A DNA stretch of 62,995 bases from Opitutia bacterium Tous-C1TDCM. GTDB lineage: Bacteria; Verrucomicrobiota; Verrucomicrobiia; Opitutales; Opitutaceae. Location of the stretch: the NCBI GenBank assembly GCA_002288455.1, contig NEUS01000007.1, forward strand, positions 1 through 62,995. Reading direction: 5' to 3'. Below the pieces are notes generated by a model. It did not search any database and was not told the DNA's origin. It worked only from the letters and a program-made list of their open reading frames with translations. The position numbers were made by a program, and so were the translations under genes. How positions within the stretch are numbered: the stretch's first letter is position 1; every line of letters begins with the position of its first letter. Shown piece after piece: positions 26,557 to 35,584 of the stretch.

Positions 26557-27582
26557 CTATTCGAGAAACGACGCTTGCTTCGGCTGCTTGGCGGCGCGCT
26601 TCGCGGCTTCTTCCTCGGGCGTCGCGTTGAGGTGGCGCGGCGGTTTTGTGGCCTTGGAGGCGACGGCCGCTTCGCGGTCGGCGACGATCCGGTCGCAGAT
26701 TTGGTGCAGGTGGAGCCGGAGCCACTGGGACGTGCTGGAGCCGGGGCGGTAATCGGCGGGGCCGTAGCCGTGGATGCGGCCGGACTGGAGCAGGCGGTCG
26801 TTCTGCGCGAACTCGGCGGGCTTGTCCGGGTTGTAGACGGCGTAGGCGCGGCCGCCGCCGTTTTTCACGACCGAGAAACTGGGCACATCGCTTGGGCCGT
26901 CGGCGATGTAGATCATGTTGGGAATCGGGATCCGGCGGTCCTCCGTTTCCATCTTCGAGTTCACGTCGATGGCGGGATTCTTGTTGGTCCCCTTGTTGAT
27001 TTCGAAAATCGCGCGGGTCTTCGTCGTGTTGTCGATGACCATGCCGATCTGGGCGATCTCGGCGGAGGCGTCGATGGTGAGTTCGTTCTGTTTCAGGAAG
27101 CCGGGCTGGAGCGGATTCTCGACGAACTCGCAGGCCCAGATGCCGTCGACCTGCGGGGCGATCGCGCTGCCGCGGATCATCGGGGCGATGCCGGTGCTGA
27201 CGATGTAGTGTTCGACGGAAATCTCGTGCTTCATGTACTCGGGGCGTTCCTGCACAAAGCCCTTCACTTGGCCGAAGAACTCGGGGAGACCCGGGTAGAA
27301 CGCGATGTCGGCGCCGCAATCGGCGAGGATCTTGTTGTTGAGGCCCTCGAGCGGACCGGCGAGCACGTAGGTCAGCAGGTGGTTGAGGTACGCGATCTCG
27401 GGGGAGAGATGGTAGCCGCGGGTGCGGTAATGGCCGGCGAGCTTGTTGGTTTCTTCCCAGAACGTCGCCTCGTCGATGCCGTAGCGCCGGAAGAGCGGCG
27501 TCTGCATGTAATCCGGGATTAACGTCTTGTCGAAGTCCCAGATGCAGGCGATGGTGTTTTGAGTGAAGAGGGTTGTGGCCAT
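26557..27582 (-). CDS. HAD-superfamily phosphatase, phosphoserine-phosphatase-like
   Basis: 341 residues. HAD motif I is DFDKT at 16-20; motif III is probably K in the GTNKNP region; motif IV is [12 protein letters not shown] helical cap lies between about 25 and 110. The enzyme should dephosphorylate a small molecule by Asp-phosphate chemistry; the substrate cannot be read. The C-terminal 40 residues are Lys/Ala-rich and look disordered. Divergent from prfA. Confidence 0.82.
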   Translation of the reverse strand: MATTLFTQNTIACIWDFDKTLIPDYMQTPLFRRYGIDEATFWEETNKLAGHYRTRGYHLSPEIAYLNHLLTYVLAGPLEGLNNKILADCGADIAFYPGLPEFFGQVKGFVQERPEYMKHEISVEHYIVSTGIAPMIRGSAIAPQVDGIWACEFVENPLQPGFLKQNELTIDASAEIAQIGMVIDNTTKTRAIFEINKGTNKNPAIDVNSKMETEDRRIPIPNMIYIADGPSDVPSFSVVKNGGGRAYAVYNPDKPAEFAQNDRLLQSGRIHGYGPADYRPGSSTSQWLRLHLHQICDRIVADREAAVASKATKPPRHLNATPEEEAAKRAAKQPKQASFLE

Positions 27583-27696
27583 TGCAGATCAACATCGCTA
27601 GGCAGTTCGCCTCGCGCAGCGGTGGGCGTCATAGGTAGCGCCGCCCGCCCGGCGCGCAATTCGCAAATCCGGTCCCTCCCTTTCCCGTCTCCATTC

Positions 27697-28818
27697 ATGG
27701 ATGAACTTCCCGATCTGGCTCCGTTCGTGCGCCGCCTCGATGAACTCGCGGCGCAGATGGCGGAGCCTTCGTTCTACGGCAATCCGCGGCGCGCGGCGGA
27801 CGTCACGCGCGAGCACCAGAAGCTGACGCAGTTGGCGGCCGATTACGCGGCGTGCCGGCGGATCGAACGCGAGCTCGGCGAGGCGGCGGCTTTCGGGCGC
27901 GACCCGGCCGCCGATGCGGACCTGCGGGAATTGGCGGCGGCGGAAATGCCGGAACTGCAACGCCGGCTCGCGGCGCTGCGGGAGGCGGTTCTGCTCGCCA
28001 TGATCCCGCCGGACCCGACCGATTCCCGCAACACCGTGATGGAAATCCGCGCCGGCACCGGCGGCGACGAGGCGAGCCTCTTCGCCGCGGAGCTGTTCCG
28101 GATGTATTCGAAATACGCGGACGGCCGCGGCTGGAAGATCCAGCCGATGAGCAGCAGCCAGTCCGAGCGCGGCGGCTACAAAGAAGTGATTTTCCTCATC
28201 TCGGGGAGCGACGTGTACAAACAGTTCAAGTTCGAGAGCGGCGTGCAACGGGTGCAACGCGTGCCGGTGACCGAAGCGAACGGGCGGATCCACACCTCGA
28301 CCGTCACGGTGGCCGTGTTGCCCGAGGCGGAGGAAGTCGACGTGCACATCGATCCGCAGGAACTCGAGATCACGGTGAGCCGGGCCAGCGGACCGGGCGG
28401 GCAAGGCGTCAACACCACCGATTCCGCGGTGCAGATTCTGCACCGGCCGACGGGCCTGATCGTCTCGTGCGCGGACGAGCGTTCCCAATTGAAAAACAAG
28501 GCGCGGGCGATGACGGTGTTGCGTTCGCGGCTGCTGAAGCGGCGCGAAGACGAGGAAAAGGCGAAGTACGCGGCGGCGCGCCGGAGCCAGATCGGTTCGG
28601 GCGACCGCAGCGAACGGATCCGGACCTACAATTTCCCGCAGAACCGGCTGACGGACCACCGGATCGGGCTGACGCTTTACAGTCTGCCGCAGGTCATGGA
28701 GGGGGCGCTCGATCCGGTGATCGCGGCCCTTCAAAAAGCGGATTACGAGGAGAAACTGGCGGCGCTGACCGGGCACGATTTCACTCCGGCGCGGGCCGGC
28801 GCGGGCGCCGACGACTGA
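27697..28818 (+). CDS. prfA: Peptide chain release factor 1
   Basis: 373 residues. RF1 recognises UAG and UAA and triggers peptide release. The GGQ motif is at 234-236 in SGPGGQGVN. The codon-recognition region falls near 185-190 ([15 protein letters not shown]); the expected PxT tripeptide reads as P-V-T in this stretch. [22 protein letters not shown] is a class signature. The ATG at 27697 is preceded by CCCTCCCTTTCCCGTCTCC. It is paired with prmC, whose product methylates the GGQ glutamine; the gap is 1 base. Confidence 0.96.
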   Translation: MDELPDLAPFVRRLDELAAQMAEPSFYGNPRRAADVTREHQKLTQLAADYAACRRIERELGEAAAFGRDPAADADLRELAAAEMPELQRRLAALREAVLLAMIPPDPTDSRNTVMEIRAGTGGDEASLFAAELFRMYSKYADGRGWKIQPMSSSQSERGGYKEVIFLISGSDVYKQFKFESGVQRVQRVPVTEANGRIHTSTVTVAVLPEAEEVDVHIDPQELEITVSRASGPGGQGVNTTDSAVQILHRPTGLIVSCADERSQLKNKARAMTVLRSRLLKRREDEEKAKYAAARRSQIGSGDRSERIRTYNFPQNRLTDHRIGLTLYSLPQVMEGALDPVIAALQKADYEEKLAALTGHDFTPARAGAGADD

Positions 28819-28819
28819 C

Positions 28820-29671
28820 ATGCTGACCGTACTCGAAATCATCAAGCGGACGACGGAATTCCTCGGCGGCAAGGGGGTGGAATCCCCGCGGCTCAACGCG
28901 GAGTTGCTCGTCGGCCATGCGCTCGCGCGGAAGCGCATGCAGCTGTACATGGAGTTCGAGCGCCCCCTGACGGAAGCGGAATTGGAGAAGATCCGCCCGC
29001 TGGTGCGCCGCCGGGCGCAGCACGAACCGCTGCAGTATATCACGGGCGAGACGGAGTTTTTCGGGCTGACGCTGAAGTGCGACCGGCGGGCGCTGATCGC
29101 GCGGCCGGAGACCGAACTCTTGGCGGAGTTGGTCGTGGCGGCCTGTCCGGCGCCGGCCCGCGTGCTCGATCTCGGCACCGGCTCTGGTGCGCTGGCGTTG
29201 GCCCTGGCGAAGACGCATCCGGCGGCGGAAGTCACGGCGGTGGACGCAAGTCCCGAGGCCCTGGCGCTGGCGGCGGAAAATGCCGCGGCAAACGGCTTGG
29301 CGGGGCGGGTTGCTTTTTTGCGCTCGGATTGGTTTTCCGCCCTCCCGGCGGGGAGCCGTTTCGATCTGGTGATCGCAAATCCGCCTTACCTTTCGGCGAC
29401 GGAAACCGCAGCGACGGCTTTGGAGGTAAGGGGGTTCGAACCGGCGGCGGCGCTCACGGCCGCGGAGGACGGGATCTCGGACTTGCGCCGGATCATCGCG
29501 GCGGCGCCGGCCTTTCTCGTTCCCGGCGGCTTGCTCGCGCTGGAGACGGGCATTGCGCATCACGCTGAGCTGGGTCGACTCGTGGCGGCGGCGGGTCTGG
29601 AGCGCTTCGAATCGCGCCAGGACTTGACCAAGCGCGACCGTTACGTTTTTGCCCGGGCGCCCGGCGCCTGA
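28820..29671 (+). CDS. prmC: Release factor glutamine N5-methyltransferase
   Basis: 283 residues, HemK family. It methylates the glutamine of the GGQ motif in release factors. The N-terminal helical domain has LVRRRAQHEPLQYITGETEFFG; the SAM site is LDLGTGSGALALALA, and the catalytic NPPY is at residues 187-190. It starts 1 base after the prfA stop, a classical pair. Confidence 0.96.
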   Translation: MLTVLEIIKRTTEFLGGKGVESPRLNAELLVGHALARKRMQLYMEFERPLTEAELEKIRPLVRRRAQHEPLQYITGETEFFGLTLKCDRRALIARPETELLAELVVAACPAPARVLDLGTGSGALALALAKTHPAAEVTAVDASPEALALAAENAAANGLAGRVAFLRSDWFSALPAGSRFDLVIANPPYLSATETAATALEVRGFEPAAALTAAEDGISDLRRIIAAAPAFLVPGGLLALETGIAHHAELGRLVAAAGLERFESRQDLTKRDRYVFARAPGA

Positions 29672-29698
29672 AAACGAAAACGCCTGCGGCGGCAGGCG
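29671..29698 (-). terminator. Possible terminator of the Prc gene (minus strand)
   Basis: On the minus strand CGCCTGC and GCAGGCG form a 7-bp stem with a 4-base loop, followed by TTTTCGTTTT. It lies just after the prmC stop, about 180 bases beyond the Prc stop, with the heptamer repeat between. Confidence 0.4.
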
Positions 29699-29748
29699 GC
29701 GGGCGGCGGCACCAAGGGGCCCGGAAACTCAGCCGGGATCATGCCGTC

Positions 29749-29776
29749 GAGAGCTGAAAGCTGAGGGTTGAGAGAT
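29749..29776. repeat. Degenerate 7-base tandem repeat between prmC and prc
   Basis: Four units in phase: GAGAGCT, GAAAGCT, GAGGGTT, GAGAGAT. Complementary in type to the CAACTCT units near 2 kb. It lies between convergent genes. The rest of the 210-base gap contains no gene. Confidence 0.65.
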
Positions 29777-29881
29777 CGATCCGTCGCGGCACGGAATACG
29801 CAACCGCAGCACGGTACGTTCGAAACCGAACGGTCCGTCTCCCATCTCCCGACCAAGCCCACTCAACCGAATGAGTTCGGT

Positions 29882-32077
29882 TCAGCCGCCGGTCGCAGCC
29901 GTGAGCGGAGGGCGGGTGCTGGCCCAGAGTTCCTTGTTCTTGCCGAGCGCGATGGCGTCGCCGACGACGCGGATCGCCTCGCGCAAATGGATGTCGGCGC
30001 GCGTCCACGAATCGTTGTCCTCGAACGCGTCCTCTTCTTCGTCGTCCTCTTTTTTCGGCGCCTTGATCTTCGGGGGCGGCGGCGGCCCGAGGAAGTAGGG
30101 TTTGTAGGCGAAGTCGGTTTTCGCGATGGTCTCGCGTTCCGCTTTCATGGCTTTGCGGAAAGCGTCGTCCTCGCCCTTGATGCGTTGGCGTTCGGCGAGG
30201 TTCACGGAGATCAACTTCTGGTCCTGGCGCTGCTTGAAGCGCTCGACGTTGCGGCGGAGGTAGTCGAATTCCGTCAGCTTGGTTTGCCGGACGGTGCTGG
30301 CCTGGCGGAGCGGCGCGAGCACATTGGCTTCGAGCGGCTTGCCGTCGAAGAAACTGGTCGGGATCTGGTCCCAGACGAGGGCGCGCTGGAGGTCCGACTC
30401 GCCGACCGGCAGAAACTCGTCGATGGACGGCAGCGTGATGTCGGGCACCACGCCCTTGAGCTGCGTCGAAGCGCCGCTGGGAAGGTAATACTTCTGGATC
30501 GTGAATTTGGCGGCGCCGGTTTTCTGCGGGGAAAGGGCGAGGGCGCGGGCGATGTTCTTCATCTCTTGCACCATTTGGACCGAGCCCTTGCCGTGGGTCG
30601 AACTGGTGCCGACGACGATGGCGCGGCCGTAGTTCTGGAGGGCGCCGGTGACGATCTCGGAGGCGGATGCGCTGAAGCGGTCGACGAGCACGGCGAGCGG
30701 TCCGGCGTAGGCGACGCCGGCCTTGTTGTCGTTGTCGACCTGGATTTCGCCGTTGTAATTCTTCACCTGCACGATCGGGCCCTTTTCGACGAAGAGACCG
30801 GCAAGTTCGATCGCTTCCTGGAGGAAGCCGCCGCCGTTGCGGCGCAGGTCGAGGATCAGACCCTGGATGCCGGCCTGCTTGAGTTGCTCGATGAGCCGCG
30901 CGACATCGCGGGTGGCGGTGGTTTTCTCGGCATCGGTATCGCCGTCGTCGGCCGGGCCGTAAAACGACGGGAGGTTGATGACGCCGATGGGCTGGATCTT
31001 GCCCTCGGCATCCGGGAGATCGAACACGGCGCCGCGGGCGCGGGCGCTGTTGAGTTTCACGGTGTCGCGGGTGATGACGATCTGCTTGCGGGCGGAGGAA
31101 TCGGTGGCGTCGCCGGGCTGCACCGAAAGGTGGACCTGCGAGCCTTTCTGGCCGCGGATCATGTCGACGATCTTGCGCAGCTTCATGCCGAGGACCTCGA
31201 CGGGTTCGGCGCCGCCCTGGCTGACGGAGATGATCTTGTCGTTGGGCTTGAGTTGGCGGTCGAGATCGGCCGGTCCGCCGGGGACGATTTCGCGCACGAT
31301 GCATTGGTCGTCCTCGACGCCGAGGACGGCGCCGATGCCGACCAGCTGCAGCTTCATCTGGATGCCGAATTCCTCGAAGGTGGAGGCGGAGAAATAGCTC
31401 GAGTGCGGGTCGTAGAGGCGGGCGATGGTGGAGAGGAAAAGCTCGGCGAGATCGCTGCCTTCGATTTCGGCGAGGTTCTTCAGCATGCGCTCGTAACGTT
31501 TGCGCACATTGGTCTTGGCCTCGTCGAGCGACTTTTTGTTGAGCAGGTCCTCGACGATTTCGAATTTGAGGCGCTTGAGCCAGAGTTCGTCGGCCGCGGC
31601 GGCATTGGCCGGCCACTCGGACTTGGCGCGATCGCGCCGGTAAGTCTCGTTCGTCGTCAGGTCGAAATCCTTCTTCAGCTCTTCCATGATCCAGGCGACG
31701 CGGGCTTCCACGCGGGTCTGGTAGACGTAGAAGATCTCGTAGGCGGCGCTGATGTTGCCGAGGAAGGCGGTGTTGTAATAGATGTTCTGGCCGTACTCGG
31801 CCATGAACTTGGCGCGATCGCTGCCGAGGAAAAAGAGCCGTTGGCCGTCGAGATCGCCCATGTAGTCGGGCACGACTTCGGAATAGAGCGGGGGGCGCAC
31901 GCTGTCGCGGTTGATGTGGGCCTGCTCGAGAATGCGGACAAGGGTGCTGGCTTCCTGGGCCAGCGTAGTGGACGTGGAGAACTGTTTGCGTTCGCCGACG
32001 GCCGCCCACGCCGAAACCGACGCGAGGCCGAGGGCGAGCAACAGACCGAAGGAGCGGAAGCCGGAAGCGCGGATCAT
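29882..32077 (-). CDS. prc: Carboxy-terminal processing protease, Prc (tail-specific protease) type
   Basis: 731 residues, peptidase S41. A signal peptide (FGLLLALGLASVSAWA) directs it to the periplasm. A helical N-domain with YMGDLDGQRLFFL (residues about 65-80) is typical of the long Prc class. A PDZ domain covers about 240-330, and the Ser/Lys dyad sits in DRFSASASE (about 470) and HGKGSVQ (about 495). A C-terminal DUF3340-like domain ends near 680, followed by a Pro/Lys/acidic segment. Prc trims or degrades periplasmic proteins from their C-termini, such as penicillin-binding proteins or hydrolases. The rhomboid-like gene lies 69 bases upstream on the same strand. Confidence 0.93.
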   Translation of the reverse strand: MIRASGFRSFGLLLALGLASVSAWAAVGERKQFSTSTTLAQEASTLVRILEQAHINRDSVRPPLYSEVVPDYMGDLDGQRLFFLGSDRAKFMAEYGQNIYYNTAFLGNISAAYEIFYVYQTRVEARVAWIMEELKKDFDLTTNETYRRDRAKSEWPANAAAADELWLKRLKFEIVEDLLNKKSLDEAKTNVRKRYERMLKNLAEIEGSDLAELFLSTIARLYDPHSSYFSASTFEEFGIQMKLQLVGIGAVLGVEDDQCIVREIVPGGPADLDRQLKPNDKIISVSQGGAEPVEVLGMKLRKIVDMIRGQKGSQVHLSVQPGDATDSSARKQIVITRDTVKLNSARARGAVFDLPDAEGKIQPIGVINLPSFYGPADDGDTDAEKTTATRDVARLIEQLKQAGIQGLILDLRRNGGGFLQEAIELAGLFVEKGPIVQVKNYNGEIQVDNDNKAGVAYAGPLAVLVDRFSASASEIVTGALQNYGRAIVVGTSSTHGKGSVQMVQEMKNIARALALSPQKTGAAKFTIQKYYLPSGASTQLKGVVPDITLPSIDEFLPVGESDLQRALVWDQIPTSFFDGKPLEANVLAPLRQASTVRQTKLTEFDYLRRNVERFKQRQDQKLISVNLAERQRIKGEDDAFRKAMKAERETIAKTDFAYKPYFLGPPPPPKIKAPKKEDDEEEDAFEDNDSWTRADIHLREAIRVVGDAIALGKNKELWASTRPPLTAATGG

Positions 32078-32146
32078 GGTTGGGTAAGAGAGCTCGGGGC
32101 GGGAATTGTTTCGCGAGATGTCGGGAAGTGCGGGTGGCGGGCCGGT

Positions 32147-33052
32147 TCAGCGTCCGCTGAGCAGGTCGCGGGCCTCGGCGAGCAGGCGTTTTTCCTCGGC
32201 CGTGAGGGACGCAAGACCGTGGCTGTTGATCTTGTCGAGAATGCGGTCCGCCTCGGCGCGCAGGTCGACCCGCGGGGCCGGGGCGAGCTCGGGGATCGGG
32301 GCGGCAGCGAGCGATTCCCGTTTTTTGGGCGCCAGCCAACGGGGCAACTCGGCCTCCGGACGGTCGGGCGAACCCAGGGCCCAGCGGCCGTGATGGATGA
32401 ACCGAAAATAAACCAAGCCCGTGACGATCCCGCCGAGATGGGCCGAACTCGCGAGCGTGACGCCGAAGGGCAGCGGAGACGCGAACACTTCGGCGGCAAA
32501 GCCGGCCAAGACCACCGCGCCGAGCCCGAGCGCGACTTGGCGCGGCGTCACGGTGACCGGGAAGACGAAGAAAAGCAGAAACTGCAGCGGCTGCCGCGGG
32601 TACAGGCAGGCAAAGACGGTCAACAAAGCGAAGACCGCAGGCGTGGCCCCGCAAAGAGTCTCACCGGCCCCGGCAGTGTGGTGGACCGCGAGCCACATGA
32701 GGCCGCCGGCGAGCGAGGCGACGCCGAGAATGCCGTAGAAACGCAAGGCGCCGAGCAAGGGCAGGAGTTCCCGCCCGAGAAAGTAAAGCGCGAGCGCGTT
32801 GCCGACGAGATGGAACAGGAACGACGTGCTGTGGAGAAATGGATACGTCAGCAACGTCCAGAGCCAACCCCGGCTGACCGTGTCGTACCCGAGCGTCAGA
32901 AATTCCTCCACCTCGCCGCGGCCGCCGAGCCAAGGCGATCCCAGCAGAAACTGGACGGCGAAGCCGGCAACGAGGGCGCAGAGCAGCCAAGTGAGCGAAG
33001 ACGTGTTTTCTCTTTCGTAGTCGTCGCGCAAGTAGGACCGATCCGAAGGCAT
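32147..33052 (-). CDS. Rhomboid-family membrane protein lacking the usual catalytic serine
   Basis: 301 residues, six predicted membrane helices followed by a cytosolic tail with a conserved helical motif (ADRILDKINSHGLASLTAEEKRLL) frequent in bacterial rhomboids. TM2 has PFLHSTSFLFHLVGNALALYFLGREL, and the TM6 histidine is in SSAHLGGIVTG. The TM4 motif, GxSG in active enzymes, reads G135-A-T137-P in LCGATPAVFALL, so the nucleophile is Thr or lost. It may be a pseudoprotease that binds membrane clients. I chose the ATG at 33052; an upstream in-frame ATG at 33085 adds 11 residues. Confidence 0.85.
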   Translation of the reverse strand: MPSDRSYLRDDYERENTSSLTWLLCALVAGFAVQFLLGSPWLGGRGEVEEFLTLGYDTVSRGWLWTLLTYPFLHSTSFLFHLVGNALALYFLGRELLPLLGALRFYGILGVASLAGGLMWLAVHHTAGAGETLCGATPAVFALLTVFACLYPRQPLQFLLFFVFPVTVTPRQVALGLGAVVLAGFAAEVFASPLPFGVTLASSAHLGGIVTGLVYFRFIHHGRWALGSPDRPEAELPRWLAPKKRESLAAAPIPELAPAPRVDLRAEADRILDKINSHGLASLTAEEKRLLAEARDLLSGR

Positions 33053-33208
33053 CGGGCCGACCGTAGCGGTGATGTCCGCAAACACAAGCCGGCGGACGGC
33101 ACGCCGCGCAGGATTTGAACCGCGGACGCGAAGGGGACGAAAAGGTCGGCGCCAAGGCCGGAACGGCCGGCGAATTTCAGTCCCGCCGCACGGAAACCGG
33201 GAGCCCGC

Positions 33209-33238
33209 TTGACAGGTCCGGCGAATGATCTCTTCCTG
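33209..33238 (+). promoter_or_regulatory. Predicted promoter of the ferredoxin gene
   Basis: TTGACA at 33209-33214; a -10 of the type TTCCTG at 33233-33238 is 18 bases on. The start point would be near 33245, six bases before the ATG, leaving almost no leader. Confidence 0.4.
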
Positions 33239-33250
33239 CGCCTACCATCT

Positions 33251-33487
33251 ATGGCGAACAAGACCGACAAGTGGGCCCCGAACAGTCCGGGAAAATTCTA
33301 CGTGGATCAGCAGTGCATCGACTGCGATCTTTGCCGGGAGACGGCGCCGTCGTTTTTCACGCGCCACGATGAGGGCGGTTATTCCTTCGTGCACAAGCAG
33401 CCGACGACCGAAGAGGAAGTCGCGCAGTGCATGGAAGCCCTCGAAGGTTGCCCGGTCGAAGCGATCGGCAACGACGGCGACGAGTAA
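33251..33487 (+). CDS. Small ferredoxin, single [4Fe-4S] cluster type
   Basis: 78 residues. CIDCDLC followed by GCPVEAIG supplies the four cysteines of one [4Fe-4S] cluster (CxxCxxC...CP). There is no second CxxCxxCxxxC set. Electron carrier in the cytoplasm; partner unknown, as no redox enzyme gene adjoins it. The ATG at 33251 has no Shine-Dalgarno and follows the predicted promoter so closely that the mRNA may be leaderless. A terminator follows directly, so it is monocistronic. Confidence 0.92.
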   Translation: MANKTDKWAPNSPGKFYVDQQCIDCDLCRETAPSFFTRHDEGGYSFVHKQPTTEEEVAQCMEALEGCPVEAIGNDGDE

Positions 33488-33511
33488 ACCGTCCCGATTT
33501 TCGACCCTCCG

Positions 33512-33541
33512 ACCCCGGCCTGCCCAAGACCGGGGTTTTTT
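33512..33541 (+). terminator. Intrinsic terminator after ferredoxin
   Basis: ACCCCGG pairs with CCGGGGT across an 11-base loop, followed by six T residues. Confidence 0.8.
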
Positions 33542-33703
33542 GTTTGGCGCCGCCGCCGGCGGATACCGGTCGGGTCCGCGAGGCGCGAGGGACAATTCCG
33601 GACCGGACGCGGGGAACAGTTTGAGTGCTTGTTAAGGAAGGTTCGTTTTTAATCTGAACAAGAGGCTTGTTTCCGACGCGCTGAGCGTTAGCGAGTCGGC
33701 GGC

Positions 33704-35533
33704 ATGAAATGGGTTCTGCGTTTGGCGGCGACGGTTTGTCCGGTGCTTGCGGGGGCACAGGATGCGGTGCAGTTGCCGGAGTTCGGCGTGAATTCCCCGC
33801 GGATTTCCAACCAGGTGCCGGTGGGCACGTTTGCGATGCCGGTGTCCGCGCTGCGCTACGATCCGCGGGTCGACCTGCACGGGCGCAATCTGGCGGAGGC
33901 CCAGGCGGATGTGACGGTGCGGGGCGGCACGTTTGAAAACACGGGCTTCCAGGTCGGCGCGGTGACCCTCGGCGACCCGCAGACCGGGCACTATTTCGCG
34001 GAGATTCCGGTTGCGCCGGCGATGCTGACGGCGCCGGTCTTGGCTACCGGCACGGAGTTGGCGCTCGGTGCCGCCAATGCGACGGCGGGCGCCATCAGCC
34101 AAGGGTGGCGATCAATTCGCAGCGGCGGCAGCATCGCGGCGGCCGTCGGCAGCTTTGATCTGGTCCGGGGCGAGGTTCATCTCGGCGCCGAGATGGCGTG
34201 GAAGAATACGAAAGGCCGGCGGATCGGCGCCGATGTCGCCGTCGCCCATTCGGCTTCCGACGGTTCGTTGCCCTACGGCGAGAGCCGCTTCGACCGCGTG
34301 AATGGGCGGATCCAGACGCGCGATGCGAACAGCCAGACGGATCTCTTCGCGGGTTATCAGGCGAAGTTCTTCGGCTGGCCGAATCTGTACACGCCTTTCA
34401 ATTCGAATGAGACGGAGAACCTGCAGACGGTGCTGCTGGCGCTCAATCACCGCGTGACCCACGGCGCCGGGGAGTTTCTCGAAGCGGGCGTGTTTCACCG
34501 GCGGCACCGCGACGACTACGCTTTCAACCGTTTCGCCCCCGTCGGGCCGGTGCATCCGTTCCAGCATACGACGTGGCTGTCCGGGGCGGCGCTATCGGCG
34601 CGTCACAGTCTCGGGACTTGGCAGGTGAACCTGCGGGCCGAGGCCGCGGCGGACCGGCTGCGTTCGACGTCGCTGACTTTCGGCCGGTACAATTCGCGGA
34701 CCAGCGGCCGGGTCGTCGTGCTCCCGGAACGGGAGTGGCGGGAAACCGACGGCGTGACCCGCCTGCGGTTCGGGGCGGCGTACGACGCTACCAATTGCAA
34801 CGGCGCCGCGATTTCGCCGCAGGCCGAGTGGGCGCGCGAGTTTGCCGGCCGCGGCTTGCGGCAGGTGCGGCTGGGCTTTGCGCAAGCATCGCAGGTTCCG
34901 ACCTACACCGCGCTCAATTCGAACCCGGCGGCAGGTTTGTTCCGGGGCAACGCGGGGCTTGGACGCCAGACGTCGCGGACGGTCGAGGCCGCGGCGGTCG
35001 CGGCGGCAGGGGGCTGGCTCGCCGAAGCGGCGATCTTTGGTCGTCGGGATGAAGCGTTGGTGGATTGGACCTTCCGGCGCGGGGTGACGGCGCGGACCGC
35101 CAACGCGGTCGACCTCGATGTGGCCGGCGTGGAAATCGTGGCGCGGCGCGAGTGGAGCCGGGTCGATGCCGTTCTCGGCTACACGGCTTTGACGAAGACG
35201 CCCGATTACCGCGGGGCCGGAGCCGATGCGAGTTTCTATGCCCTCAACTATGCGCGTCACCGCTTGACGGCAGCGGTGACGCTGCGGCTGACCCGGGAAG
35301 TGACGCTGCGGATGGACAATGTGCTGCAGCGGCAGGCCGCGAACCTGTTGCGCAATGTCGGGGGGCGGGATGCTTTTCTGACCTCGTCCGCGGTCGCGTA
35401 CCGGCCGTCGGCCTGGCCCGGCCTGGAGTTTTCCCTGCAGGCCGAGAACCTGTGGAACGAAGCGTTCCAGTCGGTGCCGGCCGTGCCGGCGGCGAAACGG
35501 CAGGTGGCCTTCGGAGTGACGCGGGTGTGGTGA
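33704..35533 (+). CDS. TonB-dependent outer-membrane receptor
   Basis: 609 residues. A short signal peptide (residues 1-18) precedes a plug domain (about 40-130; VDLHGRNLAEAQADVTVRGG), then a long alternation of amphipathic strands that forms the barrel, ending in a C-terminal aromatic (FGVTRVW). The size and plug are closest to BtuB-like receptors, but no cobalamin riboswitch is seen upstream, so the ligand is open. No TonB, ExbB or periplasmic binding protein gene is nearby. M3 oligopeptidase follows after 51 bases. Confidence 0.85.
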   Translation: MKWVLRLAATVCPVLAGAQDAVQLPEFGVNSPRISNQVPVGTFAMPVSALRYDPRVDLHGRNLAEAQADVTVRGGTFENTGFQVGAVTLGDPQTGHYFAEIPVAPAMLTAPVLATGTELALGAANATAGAISQGWRSIRSGGSIAAAVGSFDLVRGEVHLGAEMAWKNTKGRRIGADVAVAHSASDGSLPYGESRFDRVNGRIQTRDANSQTDLFAGYQAKFFGWPNLYTPFNSNETENLQTVLLALNHRVTHGAGEFLEAGVFHRRHRDDYAFNRFAPVGPVHPFQHTTWLSGAALSARHSLGTWQVNLRAEAAADRLRSTSLTFGRYNSRTSGRVVVLPEREWRETDGVTRLRFGAAYDATNCNGAAISPQAEWAREFAGRGLRQVRLGFAQASQVPTYTALNSNPAAGLFRGNAGLGRQTSRTVEAAAVAAAGGWLAEAAIFGRRDEALVDWTFRRGVTARTANAVDLDVAGVEIVARREWSRVDAVLGYTALTKTPDYRGAGADASFYALNYARHRLTAAVTLRLTREVTLRMDNVLQRQAANLLRNVGGRDAFLTSSAVAYRPSAWPGLEFSLQAENLWNEAFQSVPAVPAAKRQVAFGVTRVW

Positions 35534-35549
35534 GCGGCGGGAAAGCGGT

Positions 35550-35578
35550 TTGACATTCCGGGGACGGGCCCGTCTTTG
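35550..35578 (+). promoter_or_regulatory. Predicted promoter of the M3 oligopeptidase gene
   Basis: TTGACA at 35550-35555, with TCTTTG 17 bases on at 35573-35578. The start point would fall at or next to the ATG at 35585, implying a leaderless mRNA. Confidence 0.4.
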
Positions 35579-35584
35579 CGCGCG

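Noticed and set aside
29768-33118. 1116-codon plus-strand frame opposite prc and the rhomboid gene
   Set aside because: Shadow frame; both minus-strand genes have signal peptides, membrane helices and catalytic motifs.
33621-33653. Promoter TTGAGT...TTTAAT before the TonB-dependent receptor
   Set aside because: The spacing is 21 bases, outside the usual 16-18.
33542-33703. Cobalamin riboswitch upstream of the TonB-dependent receptor
   Set aside because: No B12-box-like sequence; the region is short and contains little beyond AT-richer sequence.
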